Origin: Bacteroidetes bacterium HGW-Bacteroidetes-10
GTDB lineage: Bacteria > Bacteroidota > Bacteroidia > Bacteroidales > UBA932
Assembly: GCA_002842695.1 (NCBI GenBank)
Contig: PHDT01000004.1
Location: 1 to 64,000, forward strand
Length of the DNA stretch: 64,000 bases
Reading direction: 5' to 3'
Made by a program: the position numbers and the translations under genes. The notes under the pieces were generated by a model. That model was not told where the DNA came from. It saw only the letters and a program-made list of their open reading frames with translations, and searched no databases. Positions 33,957-42,669 of the stretch are shown piece after piece (within the stretch, counting starts at the first letter, position 1; every line of letters starts with the position of its first letter).

Positions 33957-34685
33957 ATGAAGAGGATAATAACAGAGGTGGTTGCCGAAAATGTGAATTC
34001 GGCATTAAATGCAGAGAAGGCAGGAGCAGACAGGATAGAGTTGTGTCAGGGATTATCAGACGGAGGTCTTACTCCATCTCCGGCATTTACAAAGTGGTGC
34101 TGCGAAAACCTCAGCATAGGAGTGGCAGTTTTAATCCGTCCAAGGCCGGGTGATTTCCTCTATTCAGATGAAGAATTTGAGATCATATGCGAAGATGTCC
34201 GTTTCTGCCGCGAAGCAGGAGCGCAGGCAGTGGTTGTTGGTTTTTTAAAGGCCGATGGATCTGTGGATACAGAAAAGCTTCGCAGGGTAGTTTCAGAAGC
34301 AGGAGAAATGGAGGTGGTATTTCACAGAGCATTTGACAGAAGCAACAACTGGGAGCAGGCTCTTGAAGATGTTATTTCGTGCGGATGCTGCAGGATACTA
34401 ACATCAGGACTTCATGACTCGGCTCTTGAGGGAAAAGAGACTCTCAGAAAACTTATTGAAAGAGCAGGTGACCGCATTGTAATTCTTGCGGGAAGCGGTG
34501 TTACATCTGCAAATGTTGAGGAGTTGTACAAACATACAGGGTTTAAAGAGGTTCACTTCTCTGCCAAGGCTGGTGTTAAAAGCAAAATGACCTTCAATGG
34601 CAGTAATATAAAAGCAATAGCCGGACATAACGAATCACATCCGGCTGAAATAAGTGCTGTATTAAAAATTCTTGAGACTCTCTAG
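33957..34685 (+). CDS. cutC: CutC family protein
   Basis: The 242-residue TIM-barrel protein has the CutC motifs ADRIELCQGLSDGGLTPS, VLIRPRPGDFLYS, VVGFLKADGSVD, VFHRAFD and CRILTSGLHDSALEG, HFSAKAG. It was named for copper tolerance but its true function is uncertain and catalysis has been suggested. I use ATG 33957 (MKRIITEVVAENV). Its TAG overlaps the convergent transporter stop within a CTAG. Confidence 0.92.
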   Translation: MKRIITEVVAENVNSALNAEKAGADRIELCQGLSDGGLTPSPAFTKWCCENLSIGVAVLIRPRPGDFLYSDEEFEIICEDVRFCREAGAQAVVVGFLKADGSVDTEKLRRVVSEAGEMEVVFHRAFDRSNNWEQALEDVISCGCCRILTSGLHDSALEGKETLRKLIERAGDRIVILAGSGVTSANVEELYKHTGFKEVHFSAKAGVKSKMTFNGSNIKAIAGHNESHPAEISAVLKILETL

Positions 34686-36166
34686 GCTATAATCATCCCC
34701 ACCATTGCGGCAGACATCATTGCAACCAGTGTTGCGCCAAGAAGAGCCCTGAATCCGTACAGAGAGAGCGTCTCTTTCTGGTTAGGGGCAATTCCGCCAA
34801 CACCACCAATCTGAATGCCTACAGAGGCAAAGTTTGCAAATCCGCAGAGGATATATGTTGCCATTACAATTGATTTTGGATTGGCAAATGCACCTGTCTG
34901 AATCATCTCAGTGAGACTTTGATATCCAACAAACTCTGTAAGTATGAGTTTCTCTCCGAGGAGCCTGCCCACAAGAGCAAGGTCTTCGCCGGGAACACCG
35001 GTAAGCCATATAACAGGAGCAAATGTATATGAGAGAATAAACTGCATTGAGAGGCTGGTAAACTTGCCGTCAGTTACGTTTGCAATTAGCCCGTTAAGAG
35101 ATGTCCAGTCACCGATGTGAAGGAAGATGTAGTTAAAGCCTGCTATCAGTGCGTAAAAAACAAGCAGCATTGCGCCTACATTGGCAGCAAGCTTAAGTCC
35201 GTCAGTTGTTCCATTTGATATGGCATCAAGAACATTTTTGCCGATTTTCTCTTTTGGAACTTCAACTGAGTTGTCAACCTCTTCTGTCTGCGGGCGTAGA
35301 ATCTTTGCAATAGCAATTGCTCCCGGTGCTGCCATTATTGAGGCAGACAAAAGGTGCTTTGCAAATTCAATCTCCATTATTCTGTCTCCGCCTCCAAGCA
35401 TCCCTATGTAGGCAGCAAGAACTCCTCCTGCCATTGTAGACATGCCGGCAGTCATAACAAGCATAATCTCACTCTTGGTCATTCGCGGTATGTACTCTTT
35501 AACCATAAGGGGTGCTTCTGTCTGACCGAGGAAAATATTGCCTGCGGTAGAAAGAGACTCGGCACCTGTAAGGTTAAGCGACTTTGAAAGCAGCCATGCC
35601 ATAACCCACACAATTTTCTGCAGTACTCCCAGGTAGAAGAAAAGACTGGTAAGAGCAGAGAAAAAGATAATTGTAGGAAGAATCTGAAGGGCAAAGATGA
35701 ATCCGAAGCTCTGGACATTCATCATTGAGCCAAACAGGAACTCTGAACCGGCTTTTGTCCAGTTAAGAACTGCCACAAATATCTTCCCGAGGAATTCAAA
35801 GACATCCTGAACTGCAGGAAAGGCAATAACGGAGACTGCCAGTGCAAGCTGAATAAGAAGGGCAAAGCCTACGGTTTTCCAGTTGATTCTTTTCTTGTCA
35901 AGGCTAAAGAGCCATGCAATTCCTACAATTGCGGCCATTCCCAGCAATCCTCTTAAAATTGACCATATATCAAAAACGAATTCCTTTTTTGTAAGCAGGT
36001 CTCTGTAGGGATTAGCTGCTGCTGCAACTTGTGCAGTGTCTTGTACTGCTATAGTTGAGTCGCTTTGAATGGCTGTGCTGATTGTGTCTGCTATAGTAGC
36101 GCTCTCTTGAGCCATAATGCCTGTAAAGGCAAAGCAGAGTGTTAGAAGTAACAGAATTTTTTTCAC
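34682..36166 (-). CDS. Concentrative nucleoside transporter, NupC type
   Basis: The 494-residue protein has a cleavable-looking signal peptide (MKKILLLLTLCFAFTGIMAQ) and a polar stretch to about residue 60, then the CNT membrane domain: LGMAAIVGIAWLFS, GSMMNVQSFGFIFALQILPTI (about residues 145-165), FLGQTEAPLMVKEYI, TAGMSTMAGGVLAAYIGMLGG, TEFVGYQSLTEM, CGFANFASVGIQIGGVGG. Such carriers import nucleosides with Na+ or H+. The extra N-terminal signal occurs in Bacteroidetes homologues. It is monocistronic; the promoter is at 36229-36236. Confidence 0.9.
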   Translation of the reverse strand: MKKILLLLTLCFAFTGIMAQESATIADTISTAIQSDSTIAVQDTAQVAAAANPYRDLLTKKEFVFDIWSILRGLLGMAAIVGIAWLFSLDKKRINWKTVGFALLIQLALAVSVIAFPAVQDVFEFLGKIFVAVLNWTKAGSEFLFGSMMNVQSFGFIFALQILPTIIFFSALTSLFFYLGVLQKIVWVMAWLLSKSLNLTGAESLSTAGNIFLGQTEAPLMVKEYIPRMTKSEIMLVMTAGMSTMAGGVLAAYIGMLGGGDRIMEIEFAKHLLSASIMAAPGAIAIAKILRPQTEEVDNSVEVPKEKIGKNVLDAISNGTTDGLKLAANVGAMLLVFYALIAGFNYIFLHIGDWTSLNGLIANVTDGKFTSLSMQFILSYTFAPVIWLTGVPGEDLALVGRLLGEKLILTEFVGYQSLTEMIQTGAFANPKSIVMATYILCGFANFASVGIQIGGVGGIAPNQKETLSLYGFRALLGATLVAMMSAAMVGMIIA

Positions 36167-36204
36167 GTATATAAATAGTTTGAATATTCTCTATCAGTCT
36201 GTTT

Positions 36205-36236
36205 GCATCTAGCTTAAGATGCGGGAGGCAAATATA
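36205..36236 (-). promoter_or_regulatory. Promoter and 5' hairpin of the nucleoside transporter gene
   Basis: Minus-strand TATATTTG (36229-36236) predicts a start near 36222. The first 18 nt of the transcript would be the hairpin GCATCT-TAAGCT-AGATGC (36205-36222), a 6-bp perfect stem. About 56 nt separate the start from ATG 36166. The hairpin could stabilise the 5' end or regulate translation. Confidence 0.5.
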
Positions 36237-36249
36237 GTCATTAAATTAT

Positions 36250-36257
36250 TATCTTTG
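36250..36257 (+). promoter_or_regulatory. -7 box for tgt
   Basis: TATCTTTG is 17 bp before ATG 36275 and divergent to the nucleoside transporter promoter. Confidence 0.55.
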
Positions 36258-36274
36258 AGCGCACAAATTACATT

Positions 36275-37405
36275 ATGAAGTTCGATATTTCAGCTAAAGA
36301 CGCACTCTCATCTGCAAGGTGCGGGAAGATATACACAGATCACGGAATCATTGAGACTCCCATTTTTATGCCGGTGGGTACACTTGCCACAGTAAAGGCC
36401 GTGTTTCACAGGGATCTTAAAGAAGACATAAAGGCTCAGATAATACTGGGAAATACATATCACCTCTATCTCAGGCCCGGGACGGATATTATCCGCAAGG
36501 CAGGAGGACTCCACAAGTTCAGCTCCTGGGAGGGGCCCATTCTCACCGACAGCGGCGGATATCAGGTCTTCTCACTGGCAGAGAACAGAAAACTTACCAA
36601 TGAGGGGTGTACATTCCGTTCACATATTGACGGGTCAAAACACTTTTTTTCGCCGGAAGGGGTGGTGGATATTCAGCGTATAATTGGAGCTGACATAATT
36701 ATGGCTTTGGATGAGTGTCCTCCTGGAGATTCCACACACGATTATGCAAAGAAATCTCTTAAACTCACTCAGGGATGGCTGGAGAGAGGTTGCACCCATT
36801 TTGATGCTACCGAACCCATTTACGGCTATACTCAGACATTTTTCCCCATTGTTCAGGGGTGTATCTATCCGGATTTGCGGATAGAGGCTGCAGAGCATGC
36901 CGTGTCTCTGGACAGGGAGGGTTATGCAATAGGCGGATTGTCGGTAGGGGAGCCTACAGAGATAATGTACCAGATTCTGGAGGTGCTGGATCCCATTCTT
37001 CCAAAGGATAAACCAAGATACCTGATGGGAGTAGGAACTCCTGCCAATATTCTGGAGGGGATTGCCAGGGGAGTCGATATGTTTGACTGCGTTATGCCTA
37101 CCAGAAATGCACGGAACGGCATGCTCTTCACATCTGAGGGAATTATTAATATCAGAAACAAGAAGTGGGCAGATGATCTCTCTCCTCTTGATATAAATGG
37201 AACATCTTTTGTAGATAAAACTTACACAAAGGCATATCTGCGGCATCTTTTTGTTGCGCAGGAGATTCTTGGTGCGCAAATTGCGAGCGAACACAACCTT
37301 GCATTCTATCTCTGGCTTGTTGGAGAGGCAAGAAAACATATTGCTGCCGGAGATTTCAACGCATGGAAGAACTTAATGGTTAAGAAACTGGAGACGAAAC
37401 TGTAA
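36275..37405 (+). CDS. tgt: tRNA-guanine transglycosylase
   Basis: The 376-residue enzyme exchanges G34 for preQ1 in tRNAs with GUN anticodons. Motifs: ILGNTYHLYLRPG, LTDSGGYQVFSLA (Asp), MALDECPPGDS, FPIVQGC, GGLSVGEP, MGVGTPANILEGI, GVDMFDCVMPTRNARNG. The zinc cysteines usual near AYLRHL are replaced by NGTSFVDKTYTK, as I recall in other Bacteroidetes Tgt. It lies 2 bp before an LptG-type gene. queG, the next queuosine enzyme in use, is 2 kb downstream. Confidence 0.95.
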   Translation: MKFDISAKDALSSARCGKIYTDHGIIETPIFMPVGTLATVKAVFHRDLKEDIKAQIILGNTYHLYLRPGTDIIRKAGGLHKFSSWEGPILTDSGGYQVFSLAENRKLTNEGCTFRSHIDGSKHFFSPEGVVDIQRIIGADIIMALDECPPGDSTHDYAKKSLKLTQGWLERGCTHFDATEPIYGYTQTFFPIVQGCIYPDLRIEAAEHAVSLDREGYAIGGLSVGEPTEIMYQILEVLDPILPKDKPRYLMGVGTPANILEGIARGVDMFDCVMPTRNARNGMLFTSEGIINIRNKKWADDLSPLDINGTSFVDKTYTKAYLRHLFVAQEILGAQIASEHNLAFYLWLVGEARKHIAAGDFNAWKNLMVKKLETKL

Positions 37406-37407
37406 AA

Positions 37408-38499
37408 ATGAAGTTTAAGCCTACCATACTGGACAGATACATTATTAAAAAGTTCATAGGGACATATCTCTCTGCTCTTTTAATAATTATTGGGATTGTC
37501 ATAATCTTTGACATAAGCGAGAAGATTGACAATTTTGTTCAGAATCAGGCTCCGTTTAAGGAGATTGTGCTGGATTACTATGCAAACTTTATCCCGTACT
37601 TCATAAATATGTTCAGCCCGCTGTTCGTGTTTATTACGGTTATCTTTTTCACATCAAAGCTGGCAGCTAACAGCGAAATAATTGCAATTCTCTCTGGCGG
37701 GGTGAGCTTTAACAGGCTCCTCTATCCGTATATGATTTCTGCAGTGGTTATTACATTGTTCAGCCTTCTTCTCAACCTCTACATTATTCCGCCGGCAAAC
37801 AAGGGCCGGCTTGAATTTCAGGAGAAATACATTAAAAAGAAGTTTTTAAATACCAGCAGAAACATCCACTACCAGCTATCTCCCGGAGAGTTTGTATACA
37901 TGGAATCCTTCAATAACTGGAACAAGACAGGGCTTAAGTTTACTCTTGAAAAGATAGATGGTCATAAAATAGTATCGAAACTCTCGGCTGAAAGTGCGGT
38001 GTGGGACAGTACCAAACAGGGCTGGGTTTTGTATGACTATTACTTGAGAACTTACAATGAGAACAACACTCAGACTATACGCAGGGGTGACAGGATGGAT
38101 ACAGTTATCAGCCTTACATTTAAAGATCTGAGTTCAAGATGGGATGTTGTGGAGTCTGTCAGCTTTAATGACCTTAACGAGATGATAAGGACCAAGAAGA
38201 TGAGGGGTGATAAGATGGTCAAATATGCTCAGATTGAAAAGCATACAAGACTGGCTCTCCCTTTTGCCGCAATTATTCTTACGATTATGGGAGTTTCTCT
38301 TTCATCCAAAAGAAAGCGGGGAGGAATTGGTGTAAATATTGGTATAGGGATAACTTTAAGTTTCTCTTACATTCTCTTTCTGCGATTCAGTCAGATGTTT
38401 GTCCATTCAGGTGTGCTGCCGCCATGGCTTGCTCTGTGGGTTCCAAATATTCTGTACGGATTCATTGCATGGTTTCTCTACAAGATTGCTCCAAAATAA
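37408..38499 (+). CDS. LptF/LptG-family permease
   Basis: The 363-residue protein has two N-terminal and several C-terminal membrane segments around a periplasmic beta domain (about 140-280). The opening DRYIIKKFIGTYLSALL and the LALPFAAIILTIMGVSLSSK-type segment (about 285-305) are family features. It moves lipopolysaccharide from the inner membrane with LptB. Together with the gene at 43629 it probably forms the LptFG pair; this shorter one is more like LptG. It follows tgt by 2 bp. Confidence 0.88.
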   Translation: MKFKPTILDRYIIKKFIGTYLSALLIIIGIVIIFDISEKIDNFVQNQAPFKEIVLDYYANFIPYFINMFSPLFVFITVIFFTSKLAANSEIIAILSGGVSFNRLLYPYMISAVVITLFSLLLNLYIIPPANKGRLEFQEKYIKKKFLNTSRNIHYQLSPGEFVYMESFNNWNKTGLKFTLEKIDGHKIVSKLSAESAVWDSTKQGWVLYDYYLRTYNENNTQTIRRGDRMDTVISLTFKDLSSRWDVVESVSFNDLNEMIRTKKMRGDKMVKYAQIEKHTRLALPFAAIILTIMGVSLSSKRKRGGIGVNIGIGITLSFSYILFLRFSQMFVHSGVLPPWLALWVPNILYGFIAWFLYKIAPK

Positions 38500-38505
38500 A
38501 AACAC

Positions 38506-38533
38506 AAAAGGCAGCCTTACGGCCGCCTTTTTT
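38506..38533. terminator. Terminator between lptG-like and the convergent dehydrogenase gene
   Basis: AAAGGC-A-GCC (38507-38516) pairs with GGC-C-GCCTTT (38521-38530), loop TTAC, with T run after and A run before. It is usable on both strands. Confidence 0.8.
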
Positions 38534-38558
38534 ATTTGTTCAGGATCTTTTCTCTCTT

Positions 38559-39506
38559 TTAGAGATTCTTGGCCCTTATTGCCTCCAGCATATCGTCAAT
38601 CATTGACTCCATGTTCCATTTCGGGTTCCAGCCCCACTCTTCGCGGGCACAGCTGTCGTCCATATTGTCAGGCCATGAGGCAGAAATATCTCTCTTTACC
38701 GGGTCTACATTATAATGGAATTTTGCACCAGGTACACGCTTTGCAATTGCAGCAAAGAGCTGTTTTGGATTGAAGCTCATTCCTGTTACATTAAAGCTGT
38801 TTCTGTGAACAAGAGCAGAGGGATCTGCATCCATCAGTTGTGTGCATGCTTCCAGTGCATCAGGCATATAGAGCATGTCCATATAAGTGTTTTCAGGAAT
38901 AGGGCATGTGTATTCACCCTTCTTGATTATATCATAAAATACCTCTACAGCGTAGTCTGTAGTACCGCCTCCGGGGAGACAGCCGTTTGAAATGATTCCG
39001 GGAAATCTCACGCTGCGCGCATCTACACCAAACCTTGTGTAATAGTAGTCACTCAGAAGTTCTCCGGCAACCTTGCACACTCCGTACATTGTTCCGGGCC
39101 TCATGATTGTATCCTGAGGAGTGTCTTTGTGAGGGGTGTCATTTCCAAACGCGCCTATTGAGCTTGGAGTAAAGATTGAGCAGTTGTTCTCCTTTGCAAG
39201 CTCGAGTGAGTTGAGAAGTGCTCCCATGTTTACAGACCAGGCAAGCTGCGGATTTTTTTCTCCTGTTGCTGAGAGCAGTGCCACCAGGTTGTATATTCTC
39301 TCAATTTTGTACTCCTTTACTATCTGAGAATATGCTCTGATGTCAAGTGCATCAAGCATGACGGCGCGGGATACTTGCGACAGCTTTTCGACAATCTCAG
39401 GTCTGAGGTCTGCTGCAATTATATTATCTTCGCCATAAACTTTTTGTAAATGAGGAATCAATTCCGTACCAATCTGCCCGCCGGCACCTACTACTAAAAC
39501 ATTCAT
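38559..39506 (-). CDS. NAD-dependent epimerase-like L-threonine 3-dehydrogenase
   Basis: The 315-residue extended short-chain dehydrogenase starts MNVLVVGAGGQIGTELIP with the NAD loop at residues 7-13. The catalytic set is Ser in FTPSSIGAFG (115-116), Tyr141 and Lys145 in YGVCK. GGTTDYAVEVFYD and MDMLYMPDALEA match SDR-type threonine dehydrogenases, which oxidise threonine to 2-amino-3-ketobutyrate. A nucleotide-sugar epimerase is the main alternative. Its partner (kbl) is not adjacent. Confidence 0.85.
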   Translation of the reverse strand: MNVLVVGAGGQIGTELIPHLQKVYGEDNIIAADLRPEIVEKLSQVSRAVMLDALDIRAYSQIVKEYKIERIYNLVALLSATGEKNPQLAWSVNMGALLNSLELAKENNCSIFTPSSIGAFGNDTPHKDTPQDTIMRPGTMYGVCKVAGELLSDYYYTRFGVDARSVRFPGIISNGCLPGGGTTDYAVEVFYDIIKKGEYTCPIPENTYMDMLYMPDALEACTQLMDADPSALVHRNSFNVTGMSFNPKQLFAAIAKRVPGAKFHYNVDPVKRDISASWPDNMDDSCAREEWGWNPKWNMESMIDDMLEAIRAKNL

Positions 39507-39546
39507 ATATTTAAAAAATTTTGATTTCTGTAAGGGAAATGGGACA

Positions 39547-39554
39547 CAAATGTA
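39547..39554 (-). promoter_or_regulatory. -7 box for the threonine dehydrogenase gene
   Basis: Minus-strand TACATTTG. Start near 39540, leader about 34 nt. Confidence 0.5.
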
Positions 39555-39623
39555 TGAAATTTATAGAAAAACATTGATTTTAATTTCATATTTTATTTTC
39601 TGAATAATTGTTTATATTGTATC

Positions 39624-40571
39624 ATGACAACTGACCAACTTCATACAATAATTAATAATGAGGCTATAAAAACTGGCTTTGTCCAGTATGGAGCTGCGAG
39701 GGTTGTCAAACTCACGGAAGATATATCACGGCTTGAGAGCTGGATTGCAAACGGACAGCATGCATCAATGGATTATATGGCCAGAAATATTGGTCTTAGA
39801 GAGGATCCTGCGTTACTTGTTCCCGGTGCAAAATCGGTTCTCTGCTTCCTTGCCCCGTACAAGCCTGCCGAATATCAGAATCCCTCACTTCCTCAGATTG
39901 CCTCATATGCATATGGTCAGGATTATCACAGAATAATAAAGGATAAGCTTTACAAGATTTGTGAGAAGATCAGGGAGCATTTTCCGGATATGAATGCAAG
40001 GGTTTTTACCGACTCTGCACCTGTGATGGAACGGGCATGGGCAGCCAGGGCAGGCCTGGGCTTTATCGGGAAGAGTACATTTCTGATAAATAAAAGCCAC
40101 GGGCTCCATAACCTTATTGGAGTGATCATTACAGATATTCAGGTTAAGTATGGCACTCCTGTTCCCGCCGCATGCGGAAACTGCACAAGATGTCTTGATA
40201 TGTGTCCTGCCGGGGCTCTCTCTGCTCCCTTTTGTATTGACGCAAGAAAATGCATCTCTTACCAGACAATTGAGTCACGTCTTAAGAGGGAAGAGGAGGA
40301 GATGCTTATCACACCGTCAGAATACATTTTTGGATGCGATATATGCCTCAGGGCATGTCCGTGGGCAGGAAGGGGTGAGCCAACCGGATGGGAGGAATTT
40401 TTGCCCCTTAAATTGCGAAATTCCGGTAAAAAGATAACTGATCTTACATCAGACGAGTGGCTCGCGATGGATGAAACCGGCTTTAAGGAGGAATTTGCAG
40501 ACTCTCCTCTCTCAAGGGCCGGTCTTGCCAGGTTAAAAAACAGTTTAGAGTACAACAGTAGAAAATTATAA
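39624..40571 (+). CDS. queG: Epoxyqueuosine reductase
   Basis: The 315-residue enzyme carries out the last step of queuosine synthesis with a cobalamin cofactor and two 4Fe-4S clusters. Cluster ligands are CGNCTRCLDMCP (Cys184, 187, 190, 194) and CDICLRACPW (Cys238, 241, 245), plus Cys in ARKCISYQTIE. The N-terminal cobalamin part includes SASYAYGQDYH-like text (ASYAYGQDYH) and VFTDSAPVMERAWAARAGLG. It is 4 bp before a GSCFA gene. Confidence 0.93.
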   Translation: MTTDQLHTIINNEAIKTGFVQYGAARVVKLTEDISRLESWIANGQHASMDYMARNIGLREDPALLVPGAKSVLCFLAPYKPAEYQNPSLPQIASYAYGQDYHRIIKDKLYKICEKIREHFPDMNARVFTDSAPVMERAWAARAGLGFIGKSTFLINKSHGLHNLIGVIITDIQVKYGTPVPAACGNCTRCLDMCPAGALSAPFCIDARKCISYQTIESRLKREEEEMLITPSEYIFGCDICLRACPWAGRGEPTGWEEFLPLKLRNSGKKITDLTSDEWLAMDETGFKEEFADSPLSRAGLARLKNSLEYNSRKL

Positions 40572-40575
40572 AATC

Positions 40576-41493
40576 ATGAAGTGGAATACACCGGTTGAGA
40601 CAGGCAGCTCTCCCTTTTGGGTATCATACAGGGACAAGATATTGTTTCTGGGATCCTGCTTTGCTCAGGAGATAGGAAAGACCATGCAGAATATGGGTTT
40701 TGAATCACTTGTAAATCCTTTTGGGGTTCTGTACAATCCGGCGTCAATTGCTTTTTCGCTTGAAAAGCTGATGACCGGTGCTCCTTTTAAAGCAGAAGAT
40801 GTAATCCAAAATGACGACATTTTTAAAAGTATATACCACAGCAGCGATTATGCAGATATCTCCGCAGATGGTCTGCTTGGTAGAATTAATGATGCCCTGG
40901 CAATTAATTCGGCCTTTTTTCATAATTCAGATGTAGTGGCTCTTACCATGGGAACAACATGGATTTACAAACTTAGAGAAGATGGCCGCGTTGTTGCCAA
41001 TTGCCACAAGCTGCCTTCTGATGCCTTCACAAGGGAGTGCCTCTCTGTTGAAGATACGGTAAATATGCTCTCACCTTTTATTGAGAAATATCCTTCTAAA
41101 AGATGGATAATAAGCGTTAGTCCAGTGAGGCACTTTAAGGATGGAGCACATGAAAACCAGCTGAGTAAATCACGGTTGTTATTAGCTTCAGATGAGTTAT
41201 CCTGCAAATATTCAAATGTTTGCTATTTCCCATCTTATGAAATTGTTATGGACGAATTGAGAGACTACAGGTTTTATGCAGCAGATTTGATCCATTTAAA
41301 CAGAGAGGCAACAGATTACATCTGGGAGAGATTTGCCGGATTTATTCTGGATGATAAGTCTAAGGAGTTACTACGAGATTATAAGCGACTTTTTGAAATG
41401 AAATCGCATCGTCCCCTTTTCCCCGGGAGCAAAAATTATAAAGAGTTCGAAAAGAGATTGTGCGAACTTGAAGAAAAACTGAAAAAAAGATAA
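40576..41493 (+). CDS. GSCFA-domain protein
   Basis: The 305-residue protein has the name-giving motif LFLGSCFAQEIG near residue 25, then NPFGVLYNP, ALTMGTTWIYKL, ISVSPVRHFKDGAHENQLSKS (about residues 176-196) and DLIHLNREATDYIWERF. The family is related to GDSL/SGNH hydrolases (Ser in SCF, His in DLIHLN). It has no signal peptide. The substrate is unknown, and its co-location with queG is seen in several Bacteroidetes as far as I recall. Confidence 0.88.
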   Translation: MKWNTPVETGSSPFWVSYRDKILFLGSCFAQEIGKTMQNMGFESLVNPFGVLYNPASIAFSLEKLMTGAPFKAEDVIQNDDIFKSIYHSSDYADISADGLLGRINDALAINSAFFHNSDVVALTMGTTWIYKLREDGRVVANCHKLPSDAFTRECLSVEDTVNMLSPFIEKYPSKRWIISVSPVRHFKDGAHENQLSKSRLLLASDELSCKYSNVCYFPSYEIVMDELRDYRFYAADLIHLNREATDYIWERFAGFILDDKSKELLRDYKRLFEMKSHRPLFPGSKNYKEFEKRLCELEEKLKKR

Positions 41494-41648
41494 TTTGGAG
41501 TTATAACTAATTGGAAATTTTTTTATCTTACAATTTCTTAACAGAAAGTGATTTTTGAGACAAAAAAATTTTCTAAAATTAAGGCAGCCAAGGTGTAGGA
41601 ATAAATGAGATTATTATTTACCTTTACTAAATAAATAATTTCTTTTTA

Positions 41649-41679
41649 TTTGAATTTTTCAATTTAAAAGTTATATTTG
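41649..41679 (+). promoter_or_regulatory. Promoter of the HU gene
   Basis: TTTG (41649-41652), 19 bp, TATATTTG (41672-41679); an excellent Bacteroidetes promoter. The leader is about 30 nt. The remaining part of the 223-bp gap (41494-41648) is AT-rich and shows nothing else. Confidence 0.7.
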
Positions 41680-41716
41680 CACAAAGACAAGTAATTAACA
41701 TCCTAAACTAAAAATT

Positions 41717-41989
41717 ATGAATAAGGCAGATTTGATTTCAGCAATCGCAGCTAAGGCCGATCTTACAAAAGTTGACGCAAAAAAAGCTCTTGATGCATTT
41801 ATCGAAGTATCAGGTGAAGCAATGAAAAATGGCGAGAGACTTACTCTCGTTGGTTTTGGTACATTTTCAGTTAATGCACGCAATGCACGTAACGGAAGAA
41901 ACCCACGTACAGGTGCTAAGATTAAGATTGCAGCTAAGAAAGTTGTTAGATTCAAAGCAGGAGCTGAGCTTAATAAACTCGTGAAGTAG
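41717..41989 (+). CDS. hup: HU-family DNA-binding protein
   Basis: The 90-residue basic protein (MNKADLISAIAAKADLTKVD, LTLVGFGTFSVNARNARNGR, NPRTGAKIKIAAKKVVRFK) is a standard nucleoid protein. It is monocistronic with strong promoter and terminator, fitting high expression. Confidence 0.97.
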   Translation: MNKADLISAIAAKADLTKVDAKKALDAFIEVSGEAMKNGERLTLVGFGTFSVNARNARNGRNPRTGAKIKIAAKKVVRFKAGAELNKLVK

Positions 41990-42012
41990 TCTGACACAAA
42001 AGAGATTTTTAT

Positions 42013-42038
42013 AAGGCGTCCTTTTTGGGGCGCTTTTT
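42013..42038 (+). terminator. Terminator of the HU gene
   Basis: AAGGCGTCC (42013-42021) pairs, with one bulge and a G-T pair, with GGGGCGCTT, then TTTTTA. It touches the stop codon of the convergent gene at 42038. Confidence 0.7.
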
Positions 42039-42664
42039 TATTTGTGCCCTATATAAACAATGACTCTTCCCTTGCGAAACTTAAGGGTGAATTTTTCGGA
42101 TGTTGAGATGTTGAGTGTGGCTTTCCACCAGTAGTCAAATTTCACCCCTTTTATTGGGTACATGAGACCCTCGGAGGTCATACGCAGCTTGTTGTCCAGA
42201 GAAAAAACAGACACAGTGCTGCCAACAGGTGCTTCAAAGGTTGTGGTTGAAAAAACAGGGATGAGAATCCCGGTATCTGTTATCATCTCAACCTTGACAT
42301 CTTTGTGCTTTCCATACTGACAAAGAAGGGATATGTTCCCCAAAGTGTGATCCTCTCTTTTTCCTGATGCTCCAAGTATAATGATTTTCTCTGGCTGAAG
42401 ATTTATGGCATAATCAAATGCCTTGGTAAGGTCGTTTGTATCCTGGGATCCAATATGAAATATTCTCTCTCTGTACCTTTCTGCAAGATTTGAATCGATA
42501 CTGTCCATATCCCCCACAATAGTTACCGGCTCGAGACCTGCCTCAATAAGAGCTCCTGCAGCACCATCGCAGCATATGATTCTTCGCCCGCTTCTTAATA
42601 TCCCTGAAGGAACAGGATGAGTGGGGAAATCTCCGTTAGCCAGAATTACTATTTCGTTTTCCAT
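42038..42664 (-). CDS. Thiamine pyrophosphokinase
   Basis: The 208-residue enzyme makes thiamine diphosphate from thiamine and ATP. Motifs: VILANGDFP, ICCDGAAGAL, PVTIVGDMDSID (metal Asp residues), QDTNDLTKAFDYA, IILGASGKREDHTLGNI. Last gene of the alaS operon, 5 bp after fmt. Confidence 0.9.
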   Translation of the reverse strand: MENEIVILANGDFPTHPVPSGILRSGRRIICCDGAAGALIEAGLEPVTIVGDMDSIDSNLAERYRERIFHIGSQDTNDLTKAFDYAINLQPEKIIILGASGKREDHTLGNISLLCQYGKHKDVKVEMITDTGILIPVFSTTTFEAPVGSTVSVFSLDNKLRMTSEGLMYPIKGVKFDYWWKATLNISTSEKFTLKFRKGRVIVYIGHK

Positions 42665-42669
42665 TTATT

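Noticed and set aside
36635..37339. 234-residue minus-strand frame
   Set aside because: Antisense to tgt; no family resemblance.
41494..41716. Small RNA in the gap before hup
   Set aside because: Only the hup promoter is convincing; weak A/T inverted repeats are expected in such composition.
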